64,000 nucleotides of DNA from Engraulis encrasicolus (Eukaryota; Chordata; Actinopteri; Clupeiformes; Engraulidae), in contig NC_085862.1 of the NCBI RefSeq assembly GCF_034702125.1, positions 12,091,738-12,155,737 on the forward strand, given 5' to 3'. The position numbers were made by a program, and so were the translations under genes. The notes below the pieces were generated by a model. It did no database searches and was not told the DNA's origin. It saw nothing but the letters and a program-made list of their open reading frames with translations. Below, piece by piece: positions 54,766 through 64,000 of the stretch; positions within the stretch are counted from its first letter, which is position 1, and every line of letters starts with the position of its first letter.

Positions 54766-55404
54766 TAAATCAATGAAGTTTCCCCCGTTGTCCGCTCAGG
54801 CACTTTTGGGGCACTTTTCCACATTCAACATCCTGATTTCAAATGTAATAATGACCTTTGAATTGTGCTTTTTTGCGAGATTGAATTGAATTAAACTTCT
54901 ATCGTCAATGATGTCTTGCCTCACATCACGAAGCCAGGCAGAAGGTGAGGAAGGGAGATTAGACAATGAGATGGACACATAGAGTGCAGTACAGGGGACT
55001 CGTTTCACTACTATGTGGCTACCAGGGCTCTAAATGACCCTTTTTCATCACCAGTCAAAATGGCTAGTATCTGTTAATCTTACTAGCCAAACACACACTG
55101 TCTAATGGGCCAAAATGGCTCGTAAGTGTCTTTTCTACCAGCCGAACTGAAATTTAACCAGCATTTAGCCGGTTGGCTAGTGTTAATTTAGAGCCCTGGT
55201 GGCTACTATTAAAAATTATCATTATTTTTTATCATTACAAGGATAGCCCCTTGAGATGTGCCATCTCATTTTCGATGGGGTAGAATGTTGTGACATGCTA
55301 TTTTGTTTTAGTGACTGCTGACTGCAGAGAGTAAAAGGTAGTTTTGTATGTATGATATTATGTATAATAGGCCTATATACCGGTATACTGTATATCATTA
55401 TGTA

Positions 55405-55422
55405 TGTATAGTATATATATAG

Positions 55423-55506
<84 letters not shown>
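55405..55506. repeat. (TA)n microsatellite, right arm only
   Basis: Two TA runs separated by GTATATG. The left-arm site (37580-37600) has only a few TA units, so this expanded after duplication. Confidence 0.92.
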
Positions 55507-55508
<2 letters not shown>

Positions 55509-56315
55509 TTATCATTCAATCTATGGGTCCAGTTAGCTGCAAGCCGGACCCATATTATCCAATGATATATGCTAGCTTGGAGGTAACATTAGTGCTGTCA
55601 GACTAGAGAATGAATAGAAGTGCTGGAGAATGGAAACTCAATCATTTCACTCAAAGGAAGGTGTAGAATGAGCTTGTTCCCAGAAATGGTACAGTATCCC
55701 TTTAAGAACTTTTGTCCGTTTCCCGTTTACGCACCAGGTGAGAGCGCAGAAGGGCATGACATCACAGAAGGGCGTGGCCTTACTCCTTTGTTAGAGCTTG
55801 TGTGTCTTGTTTCATGTTGGTCGTAGAATTGAGTGTCATACAAAGGAACATGTCTATTGTGGGATTCTGAACCATGTCTCAAACATATAGCTTATGCATA
55901 CTCCAAATATCTCTGAAACTTTTTCTGGACATTGCAGCTATGAAAAGGAGTCTTTCGTATGTAGGCTATTAGACCAAAGAGATGATTCAACTGATGCTTG
56001 AACCTTTGTACAACCATATAATAAGGACATATTTAAAAACGGCATTGATTTCTACACATTCTTATCATGTGTCTAGGACCTGTGCCAAGATATCAACAAT
56101 ATATGGAGCAATAATAGAGGAAATGCGACTTGGATGCCCTCACTCTGTGTTTAATTGGCTATTGCAGGGGTGTAATATTTATTTATAAAATAAATTATAT
56201 TTTAATATTATAAATGTTTATATTATAAATATTTTAGGTCTGCTGACCATAGCCTGCCCCAAGACACAAAATATATAAACTAGAGTTTGAAAAATAAAAC
56301 AGAAATGGAAATTGT

Positions 56316-57288
56316 AATATTATGCAGCCTTTTATCCTTAAAATTAGTATTAAATGACAAGAAAAACAAATATATGACCTTTGCAAGGAGCCGAAGGAAT
56401 ATCCCTATTCCACCTCTTCTCACCTTGCAGGGCAGCTCCATCGATCTGGTTTCCTCTTATAAGTACTTAGGCTTTGTGTTAGAGGAGGACTTGTCTTTTA
56501 AGCTTCATGTTAAGCAATTGGTGTCAAAGCTAAAATTAAAGTTGGGGTTTTATTGCAGAAATAGTGCTTGTTTCTCACAGTCTGCAAGAAGGAAGTTGGT
56601 AGAAGCTACATATTTGCCTGTTTTAGATTATGGGGACATTTTTTACAGAAATACCACCAATCGCTTGATTCTACTTATCACTCTGCATTAAGATTCATAA
56701 CTAGAAGAAAGCATTCTACACACCATTGTATGCTGTATGACCTAGTAGGCTGGCCATCACTAGATATTAGACGGCATAAACACTGGCTTTTATTTGTATA
56801 CAAGGCAGTTGGCCAGTTCCCCTTGTATATACAGAGCCTTTTATCTTTTAGCAATCAAGGATATACGCTCAAGTAGCTACATTGTTTTAAATGTCCCCAT
56901 AATAAAAACAGAATTTGGTTAAACAGCTTTTATTCATTGTGCCCCAACTCACTGGAATGAGCTTCAGAAATCTCTTAAGCTTGCTGTTTTTATGTCTATA
57001 GCTGAGTTTAAAGCCTATCTTAATGACACTTTTAAATCTGTCTGCACTTGCTTTTAATCTTGTAATCTCCTTTTAATCTTGTTTTATGTTTATTATTTTA
57101 TGGTTTTTATTGTGTAATTTTATCTCTTCATCCATATTGATTTGTTCTGTTTTGTCTGTGTCCTGTCTGCAAATGTAATTTTGATGTGTGTTGCCACCTT
57201 GGCCAGGTCTCACTTGTAAAAGAGAATTTTATTCTCAATGTGATTTTATTTCCCTGGTTAAATAAAGGTAAAATAAAAAATAAAATAA
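56316..57288 (+). pseudogene. LINE 3' fragment, right arm only
   Basis: The frame 56287-56691 gives KYMTFARSRRN, VSSYKYLGFVLEEDLSFK and LVEATYLPVLDYGD, the region after the RT active site of a fish LINE. A frameshift leads to LRFITRRKHSTHHCMLYDLV. It ends with TTTATTTCCCTGGTTAAATA and an (AAAATA) tail. The left arm (36780-36800) has the uninterrupted sequence. 5'-truncated and dead. Confidence 0.82.
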
Positions 57289-58048
57289 TCTTGAGTAGGC
57301 TATCTTATGGATCCTCTCAGGGTCATAAATGACCCCACAGATGTGTTGATCAGATGGGCCAATCCTCACAAAATTCATTCACAACATGCACAACATATGT
57401 ATTGACAAACTCCTAAAAGGACAAGTTTTCCTAATGAAAATTGCAGAAATGGTGTGCAAAAATATGTGCCTGGTCGCTTTAGGGTTAAAACTCGTGCATG
57501 TAAAGGAAAGTTAACATTGTGACCAGATAATTCATCTGGTCATAATGTTGTTCCAAACTTGTTCGCATATACAGAATACGTGTGTTTGGTTGGGTGATGA
57601 TCATGTACTATGTAACAAGTTGAAGGTAAAAGTTTGCACATCCAAGCGTCTGACCTGGGAGCAGGACCAATAAATAGCCAGATAAAAAACAGAGAAAAGT
57701 CTGTACAACCAGGATTTCATGCTCCCAATCATTTTGTTATTTTTTCCGTGACGTGTCGGGTAGAACCCTTCTTCAGACATGAACTATGTAGCATGTACTA
57801 TATAATCATATCATGCTTTGGTGCGCGTCGTCAGCTCCCTGCAGCCCTCATTTTGAAACCTGTCCGTCCTGTCCAACAAGACATACCTGGGGGCACAATA
57901 CGGTGTCTTTAACCAACTGGGCTCAAATGCTATACCCACAGCCATCTAACCTTTTGTCAATAAAACCTGAAAAACCAGGACAGTGATGATGACAGTAACA
58001 CTGATCCTCCTCTCTGTCAGCTGTGGCTCCCAGCTCACCAGATAACTC

Positions 58049-58201
<153 letters not shown>

Positions 58202-58373
58202 CTCACCTGATAACTCACTACACACTCCCACCCGGATCACTTTACGCACAAGGAACAAGGATATACCCATCAAGGATACCCACCCACCCCCCACCCCCCA
58301 GGTCACACACACACGCACACGCACACACACACACGCACGCACACACACACACCCTTAAAAGAGATTGGTTAAA

Positions 58374-58584
58374 AAAGTGACTAATCTCGTTGGTTGAGGC
58401 AATATTGGTCAAATTAACTGTGACATTGGTAACTATTAAACAAACAAATTGGTTATCTAACAACTAATATCATTGGTTAAGAACAAATTGGTTGATTTAA
58501 CAAAGATATTGGTTAACTTTAATAACAGATTGGTTGAAAAATGACTAATATCATTGGTTAAGCAAATGTTAACTAAGAGATTGG
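58374..58584 (+). promoter_or_regulatory. Array of ten ATTGGT (inverted CCAAT) boxes
   Basis: ATTGGT starts at 58374, 58404, 58425, 58448, 58472, 58487, 58508, 58529, 58553 and 58580. Spacings are 30, 21, 23, 24, 15, 21, 21, 24 and 27 bp, close to two helical turns. ACCAAT is the NF-Y core. Intervening text is TTAAC-rich, so the array may have grown from a minisatellite with a TTAAC/ATTGGTT unit. A YY1-like site follows 65 bp downstream. Confidence 0.6.
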
Positions 58585-58648
58585 TAACTGACGCAGGTCT
58601 GACGCTCAACGTCAAGTACGTAACTCTGCTTCTCAATTTTCTGACAAA

Positions 58649-58660
58649 GCCGCCATCTTG
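58649..58660 (+). promoter_or_regulatory. YY1-type initiator GCCGCCATCTTG
   Basis: This matches the YY1 motif (AAGATGGCGGC on the other strand) found at transcription starts of many TATA-less housekeeping genes. It sits between the CCAAT array and a strong splice donor. Confidence 0.6.
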
Positions 58661-58712
58661 GTGCTGCAGGAAAGCCGTTTGAGATATTGGTGGAATTCAA
58701 ACACTTTGTGAG
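58655..58712 (+). other. Putative non-coding exon 1 of a host gene
   Basis: If transcription starts near the YY1 motif, the first exon ends at 58712 before GTAAGT, a near-consensus donor. No ATG with a useful frame lies in it. The next candidate exons are at 62361 and 62591, giving a 3.6-kb first intron filled with transposon DNA. No transcript evidence is available. Confidence 0.45.
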
Positions 58713-59327
58713 GTAAGTTCGTTTATTTTCAATGTTTCGTTAATAATTTCAAGACAATGCCAAATATACAGTTAATAACGAAACGGTTTCTTGTTCAGGA
58801 TGGTAATTTGCAATGAATTTGTCTTCAGACCATACCTCCGCTAACAGGCCACTATTATAACTACCGGTATGCTAACTTAGCCCTAGGTTGTTTTCACAAC
58901 TTTGTTGGAAAGTTTGTGTTTTGTTAGAAACAAACTCTACGAAATGTACAATATAGATTTGCTCCGAAAGAGCTATAAAACTTGTCCAGTGGTGCCAAAA
59001 CACCCATGTCAGAGTCAAGACCTAGCTAAATGTCCGCTAGCAACATAGCTATCAGTGGTTTCTGGAGGAGGGCCGAAGGGAGTGCTTCCCCGCCGGCCAG
59101 AGATTGTTTGCGCCGGCCTCTTCACCTGAAAGAGCTAGCGCTGCATGATGAGGTGGTTCGCTAGCAACAATTAGCTATAGTCTAACGGTTAAATCATGTT
59201 GCCTTTGTTGAGGGATGTTTGAAATAGCCCGACGTAGTCATAACTGAATATTGATTTCTTGTTAGAAACGAACACATTTTGGATATAATTTTGTTCTGAA
59301 GTTACAACATGCCAAGTTAGTGTTGTA

Positions 59328-61332
59328 CAGTGTTTCCCCCAGAAAATTGGTTAGTCAAGGTGGTGAGGCTTCGAGTCTGTCCCTGGGGGGCGGCGTGGCG
59401 GGGGGGGGCGCCACTCGCGATGTCACGTTGGCGGGGTTTGATGTCACGCACGGCACGAATACTGTTTCGGGGGTTTGGGGGGGGGGGGTTGAATAATAAC
59501 AAAGCTGTGTAGAACTGGAAAATATGTATTTATTGACCTGCCATATCAAAACTATTTACAGAAGCTGAAAAGAAAAATGTAACAAAAAGTGCAGTGCAGG
59601 TTGTTTACATTGACGAAAAAGAGAAACCAAATGGAGTGCAAAATTGACTGGCTACCTATGACTACCTATGGCACATTTTGCAAGTCTTGTCCTTGCAGGC
59701 CGTCCTTCTCGGTTTTTCAAAAAAGAGTTCCAGTGCCCTGTTGTAATTAAACCAGAGACGTTCTTAATGCAAAATTTGATTAAACTGCCCTACTGGTGGC
59801 CCATTTATGCTAATTCTTGGGTTGCTGCTGACGTCATAGTGCTGCCCCCTGGTGGTGATCTACCGCTGCTGGTGGACAACCTGGGCTTGGAGCCATTGAA
59901 ACCCATTCAAAACTTCATTTTTTCGATCTGACACAGAATATTTTTAATTATACTTAAAGACACACCATTGGACTTGTTTAAAAGCTGAGAACCTCAGCTT
60001 TCCATAACTGAAAGCGGTATTTTCCTAGCATCTACCAATCCGAAGGTAGCCCACTTTAAGTGCGGAATTACTTTTCTAAAGATAGCGTTTTGTTTCCTTG
60101 GAAACGGACGCGGTTTATGTGTTACGCATGCGCTATTTGACTCGGTTTTGCACTATTATGGATGAATTTCTAATCTTGACATGTTAATGGACAATCTATG
60201 CGAATTTCATAATGTGTTTTTATGTGATATGGGAGTAAATGTGTTTACATCCCGTCTGGGATTTGTTAAACTAGCTGGCCCGCTAGTTAGCTAGCAAGTG
60301 CTAGGTCTCTACACTACATCATGTCAAAAGTGGAAAGATTTGCCGACACTCAAGGCTGTGGATATAATGAACTGGTTCTGTGAATGTTCTCAGAATGTTT
60401 TGCTTTGACAAATTGCTGATATTATAGCATTACATCCAAATCCTGGTGTTTCTTTGTTTATGCTTGGGCCATTGAGACAGATCGATTCTAATATCTATTA
60501 CCAGAGAGAGTTTATTTCTGCTATTACTTACTTGCTAGCTAACTAGCGAACTAGCTAACAAATCCCAGACGGGCGTACTGTTAACACATTTTACTCCCAT
60601 GTTACATAAAAACGCATTTTGAAACTCGCACAGATTGTCCATTAGAATGTCAAGATTAGAAATTCATCCATAGCTATTAATAATGCAAACCCGAGTCAAA
60701 TAGCGTATGCGTAACACATAAACCGCGTCCGTTTCCAAGGAAACAAAACGCTATCTTTAGAAAAGTAATTCTGCACTTAAAGTAGGCTACCTTCGGATTG
60801 GTAGATGCTAGGAAAATACCGTTTTCAGGTATGGAAAGCTGAGGTTCTCAGCTTTTAAACAAGACCCATGGTGTGTCTTAAGGTCTAATTAAAAATATTC
60901 TGTCGAACATCGAACAAATGTACTTTTGAATGGGTTTCAATGGCTCCAAGCCAGGGTTGTCCACCATTTCAAATTCGCGCGCTCCAGTGAAGGGGCATTC
61001 TGACGTAACTGCAACCCAAACAGAGAGATTTTAGAATATTTCTGACCCAAATTAAAATTGTTTCAAAATATGGCCTCGAGGATGGACACACATGGCGTAG
61101 TAATAAATCCGACCACTAGGTGTCACAATTTAGTCCAACCGATGTTGTCCTAGTGCCTGCGCTTGAACATGCATTACAACTTTTTTTTTTTTTTACAAGT
61201 TTTTTTTTTTTTTTTTGCCCTCGGACGCATTTTTTTTTTATTTATTTTATTTTTTCAGGGAACGTAGCCAAGGCGGGGGTGGGGTTTAGTCAAGGCGGCC
61301 GCCTTGATAAGAAAGCGCTGGGGGAAAGCCTG
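59328..61332. mobile_element. hAT-type element in intron 1
   Basis: Ends CAGTGTTTCCCCCAG and, inverted, CAGGCTTTCCCCCAG. The subterminal text GTCAAGG.GG and GGCGGCCGCCTTG is typical of a widespread fish hAT family. The flanks share only TTGTA rather than a full 8 bp. Transposase was not recognised; a foldback occupies most of the interior. Confidence 0.65.
59820..61014. mobile_element. Large foldback with ~450-bp arms
   Basis: The left arm (about 59820-60310) and right arm (about 60530-61014) are inverted copies. Shared blocks include GGCTTGGAGCCATTGAAACC, AAAGCTGAGAACCTCAGC-type text, CCTTGGAAACGGACGCGG, GTTACGCATGCGCTATTTGA and CAAATCCCAGACGGG. The loop is about 200 bp. No coding sequence. 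Confidence 0.8.
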
Positions 61333-61349
61333 TTGTAAGACTGTTGGCG

Positions 61350-61690
61350 CCAAAGTTAAGAGCTAGCTAAATGTCCGCTAGCAACATTAGAGCTAGCCAA
61401 ACTGAATAATGAATCTCTTGTCCGCTAGCAACATTAGCTAGCTAAAGTCTTTTTTTTTGTTAGAAACGAACTCCCTTTGAGTATAATTATGCTCTGAAGA
61501 TATCCAGTTAATGTACTTGAGCCAAAGTAAAACACAAATACCAGAGAGAAGAGCTAGCTAGAAGTTCGTTAGCAACATCAGCTTATCTTTTAGCTGACTC
61601 AGAAGCTTGAAGTAGCCACAACTTATGCCTGATTTTTATTGTTAGAAACGAACTCATTTTGACTATACACTTGCTCTGAAGTATGTTTTA
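61350..61690. repeat. Degenerate repeats with TCCGCTAGCAACATTAGC and GTTAGAAACGAACTC
   Basis: Units containing AGCTAGCTAAATGTCCGCTA..CAACATTAG and TGTTAGAAACGAACTC..TGCTCTGAAG recur at about 58920-59050, 59255-59290, 61365-61500 and 61560-61680 in intron 1. Either an old minisatellite or a dispersed element. Confidence 0.6.
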
Positions 61691-62360
61691 ACACATGTGC
61701 CTTTCCCTGTTCGTTGTGTAAAGGAAGTGAGTAAGTAAACTGATTCTGAACTTGTTATTGTGCACACAGTGTGCTGTTTTGTCCCATTCTGTTACTGCCA
61801 ACTCTGTGGGCTGTTCTCTCTGTGGAGAAACCACTGTCAGCCATCAGATCGTGTTCTTTTCAATAAATAGGCATTACCTATTTGACAGATTTCTCCTGAA
61901 ATAATGAGCCCAGAAACACCCAGATGTGTAGGGTGCTTTTTTTTTTGCTTAATCAAAGATGCTTAATTTGTATGGTTACTGCAATAAATATTTAGATTTC
62001 TTTGCCCATCCTTTTTGGATCTACTAGTAGGCCTAGTGATTTTAGAGGTCTTAACAAGTGGGCTATGCATCAGATTTCATTTCAAGTGATGAGTAAAATA
62101 TCCAGAAAGATATATAATCTGTTCTTTTTGCCCTCTAGCTTAGCACACTGAATTCTTTGAGCCATCTGGTGTCAATCAGTGTGGGAAAATGATCAATGAA
62201 AACAATTTAAGAAATGCATCTTATAGATGTTTCATATTGTAGGCCTATTCAGCCTATTGTGTCATGGTGGTGTTATCATTTTTCAAACTTTATTTTTGTG
62301 TAATAATTAGGCATATTGATACATAATCATGTTCATGATTTGTGCTGTCTTGCTTTGCAG

Positions 62361-62462
62361 ATGACAGAATATTGCTGAAGGATCCTACATAAGGCTGGCT
62401 GATTACACGGAGTGATTCCTCTGGTGTGGTGTACCTCAGAGAAATAAACACTGTTGCAAGAG
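62361..62462 (+). other. Putative exon 2 (copy A), non-coding
   Basis: A TTGCTTTGCAG acceptor and a GTGAGT donor bound 102 nt. All frames have stops, so it would be 5' UTR or a skipped exon. The copy at 63504-63609 (106 nt) keeps both splice sites. Confidence 0.5.
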
Positions 62463-62590
62463 GTGAGTTTAAGTTTATAAAGTCACACAAAACCTATCCA
62501 TGTATTTTTAAAAAGTCAAAGTTCTAACTTGCTCTGTATTTCATGCTGTCAATATGAGATGCATACTAATGTTGTGTGTTATTATTGCAG

Positions 62591-62689
62591 CTGAGAAGAT
62601 GGCCAAGATATCCTTATTGCTGGATGGTAGCTCTGGTCGTAGTGGACCATATCTGCAAATGCTTCTGAACATTGACAGAATTTCTAAAG
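62591..62689 (+). CDS. Putative first coding exon (copy A) of an unrecognised gene
   Basis: TTATTGCAG acceptor, 99 nt, then a GTTAGC donor. An ATG at 62599 has a good context (AAGATGG) and opens a frame with MAKISLLLDGSSGRSG and PYLQMLLNIDRISK to the exon end, leaving one base. I do not recognise the family. The duplicated exon at 63750-63851 keeps KISLLLDG and LQMLLNIDRISK, so the peptide has been conserved through duplication. That favours a real coding exon, though close DNA similarity weakens the argument. Confidence 0.45.
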
Positions 62690-63503
62690 GTTAGCAACCA
62701 TTCGTAAATTTACACCACATGTATGTGTGTTTCAAATGTCTTAACAGTTTGAAGCACACACTGTTAATCAGAGATGCGTCCTGTTCATGCCGTGTGTTAT
62801 TTTGAGAGGATAGTTAAGGAATAATGGCAGCTGCCTGGTTACAGTACATTGATCCCCTTTGTAGCACCATGTCTAAAAATGCTGAGAAAAATCAGTTTGT
62901 AAATGTAAGCATTTTTTTAATAACTCTGCACCAAATGTGTGTTTCAAATGTCTACTATCTAACAGTCTGAATAACACACTCATACATGACATGACCAATA
63001 TGTTATGTGCTCGGAGCGACAGTTTACAAACGCACCCTTAGTGCCTTCTGCTGTTAGGCCAATGACACTGAGCCCACCGTTTCATTGATTGGAGTATTTG
63101 GGTTACATTTTGTCAATTTGTTGTATTTTCCAGGATCGTTGAGGAGGACTCCTCTATGCGTGACATCTTAGATTAGATTTAGATTTAATTTCAAGTGATG
63201 AGTAAAATATCCAGAAAGATAGATAATCTGCTCTTTTTGCCCTCCAGTTTAGCACACTGAATTCTTTGAGCCATCTGTTGTCAATCCGTCTGGGAAAATG
63301 ATCAATGATATAAAACAAACAAACAAAAAAACATTTTACATGTATACAGACATGTATCTTTTAGATGTTTCATACTCTAGGCCTATTCATCATCATATTG
63401 TGTCGTGGTGGTGACGGTGTTATCATTTTTCATTATTTTCTTGTAATAATAAGGCCTATAAATGCATAATCATGTTCATGTTTTGTGCTGTCATGCTTTG
63501 CAG

Positions 63504-63609
63504 ATGACTGAGAATATTACTGAAGGATCCTACATGGAAGCTGTCTGATTACACTGAGTGATTCCTCTGGTGTGGTGTACCTCAGAGAAAATAAACACTG
63601 TTGCAAGAG
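63504..63609 (+). other. Putative exon 2 (copy B), non-coding
   Basis: ATGCTTTGCAG acceptor and GTGAGT donor. 106 nt, similar to 62361-62462 with small indels and stops in all frames. Confidence 0.45.
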
Positions 63610-63749
63610 GTGAGTTTAAGTTCATGAATTCACACAAAACCAATCCATGTATTTTATAACAGTCAAAGTGCCAAACATGCTATGTATTTCATGCTGTCAA
63701 TATGAGATGCAAATTAATGTTGTGTGTTGTGTGTTAATGTTGTGTGCAG

Positions 63750-63851
63750 GTGAGAAGATATCCTTATTGCTGGATGGTTGCTCTCTGGTCGTACTTGAGC
63801 CCCCTGGACCATGTCTGCAAATGCTTCTGAACATTGACAGAATTTCTAAAG
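63750..63851 (+). CDS. Putative coding exon (copy B)
   Basis: TGTGCAG acceptor, 102 nt, GTTAGC donor. It keeps the frame of copy A but lacks its ATG and has a three-base net insertion in the middle. Both copies are multiples of three in length with the same phase at each end, so they could be spliced in tandem without a frame change. The gene continues beyond the window if real. Confidence 0.4.
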
Positions 63852-64000
63852 GTTAGCAACCATTCACAAATGTACACCACATGTATGTGTGTTTCAAATG
63901 TCTTAACAGTTTGAACGACACACTGTTAATCAGAGATGCATCCTGTTCATCTTTTGTGTTATTTTGAGAGGATAGGTCGCCAGCGACCCTATTCACTTGC

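Larger units (their letters stand above)
62070..63975 (+). repeat. ~1.1-kb tandem duplication containing an exon pair
   Basis: 62070-62815 and 63180-63975 are similar throughout: TTCAAGTGATGAGTAAAATA, TGAATTCTTTGAGCCATCTG, both exon-like blocks and the downstream GTTAGCAACCATTC..GTTTCAAATGTCTTAACAG. A third decayed copy of the last part lies at 62910-62990. Confidence 0.88.

Noticed and set aside
62361..62366. ATGACA as a start codon at the beginning of putative exon 2
   Set aside because: A TGA follows after four codons, and the duplicated copy also stops at once.

Overview
This is eukaryotic DNA, almost certainly from a ray-finned (teleost) fish. It carries Tc1-like, hAT-like and Ty3/Gypsy elements of the fish type, CR1/L2-type LINEs, tRNA-derived SINEs, long (GT)n tracts, and an immunoglobulin light-chain V-J-C cluster. 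Spliced genes are sparse. Most of the 64 kb is transposons inserted into transposons, and the element boundaries can be fixed from target-site duplications (TSDs).

Layout. 0-0.4 kb: a lone aquaporin-type exon with a frameshift. 0.4-5.8 kb: minisatellites, microsatellites, decayed hAT and LINE pieces, a MITE and a SINE. 6.5-9.1 kb (minus strand): an immunoglobulin light-chain cluster with leader and V exon, a J segment with a textbook 12-RSS, and a C exon cut off by a Tc1-like relic. 9.7-10.9 kb: a terminal-inverted-repeat (TIR) element interrupted by a palindromic Tc1-like element that runs into an assembly gap. 11.4-25.0 kb: a Gypsy element with short LTRs and a single polyprotein ORF (TSD GCTAC), split by a younger, essentially intact 8.5-kb Gypsy element with 1.75-kb LTRs (TSD CATC) and separate gag and pol frames. 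25.9-30.5 kb (minus strand): a nearly full-coding CR1/L2-type LINE. 30.6-33.7 kb: the same TIR element seen at 9.7 kb, carrying a Tc1-like copy. 33.7-34.7 kb: a foldback element. 35.6-43.5 kb and 51.3-58.3 kb: two arms of one large inverted duplication. Its spacer holds a 6-kb DNA transposon (43604-49657) encoding a DDE integrase-like transposase with an intron. 58.4-64 kb: a probable host promoter (ten ATTGGT boxes followed by a YY1-type initiator) and the first exons of an unrecognised plus-strand gene, with a tandemly duplicated exon pair.

How it fits together. The Ig segments form one germline cluster whose V and J still look recombinable but whose C exon is broken. The two inverted arms act as natural occupied/empty-site pairs: two small MITEs and a 1.7-kb TIR element are only in the left arm, while a solo LTR and a LINE are only in the right arm. 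This gives exact boundaries for several elements. Both 100-N gaps lie in or beside inverted repeats, so the large inversion could be real or an assembly artefact. No CRISPR, rRNA or functional tRNA gene was seen.
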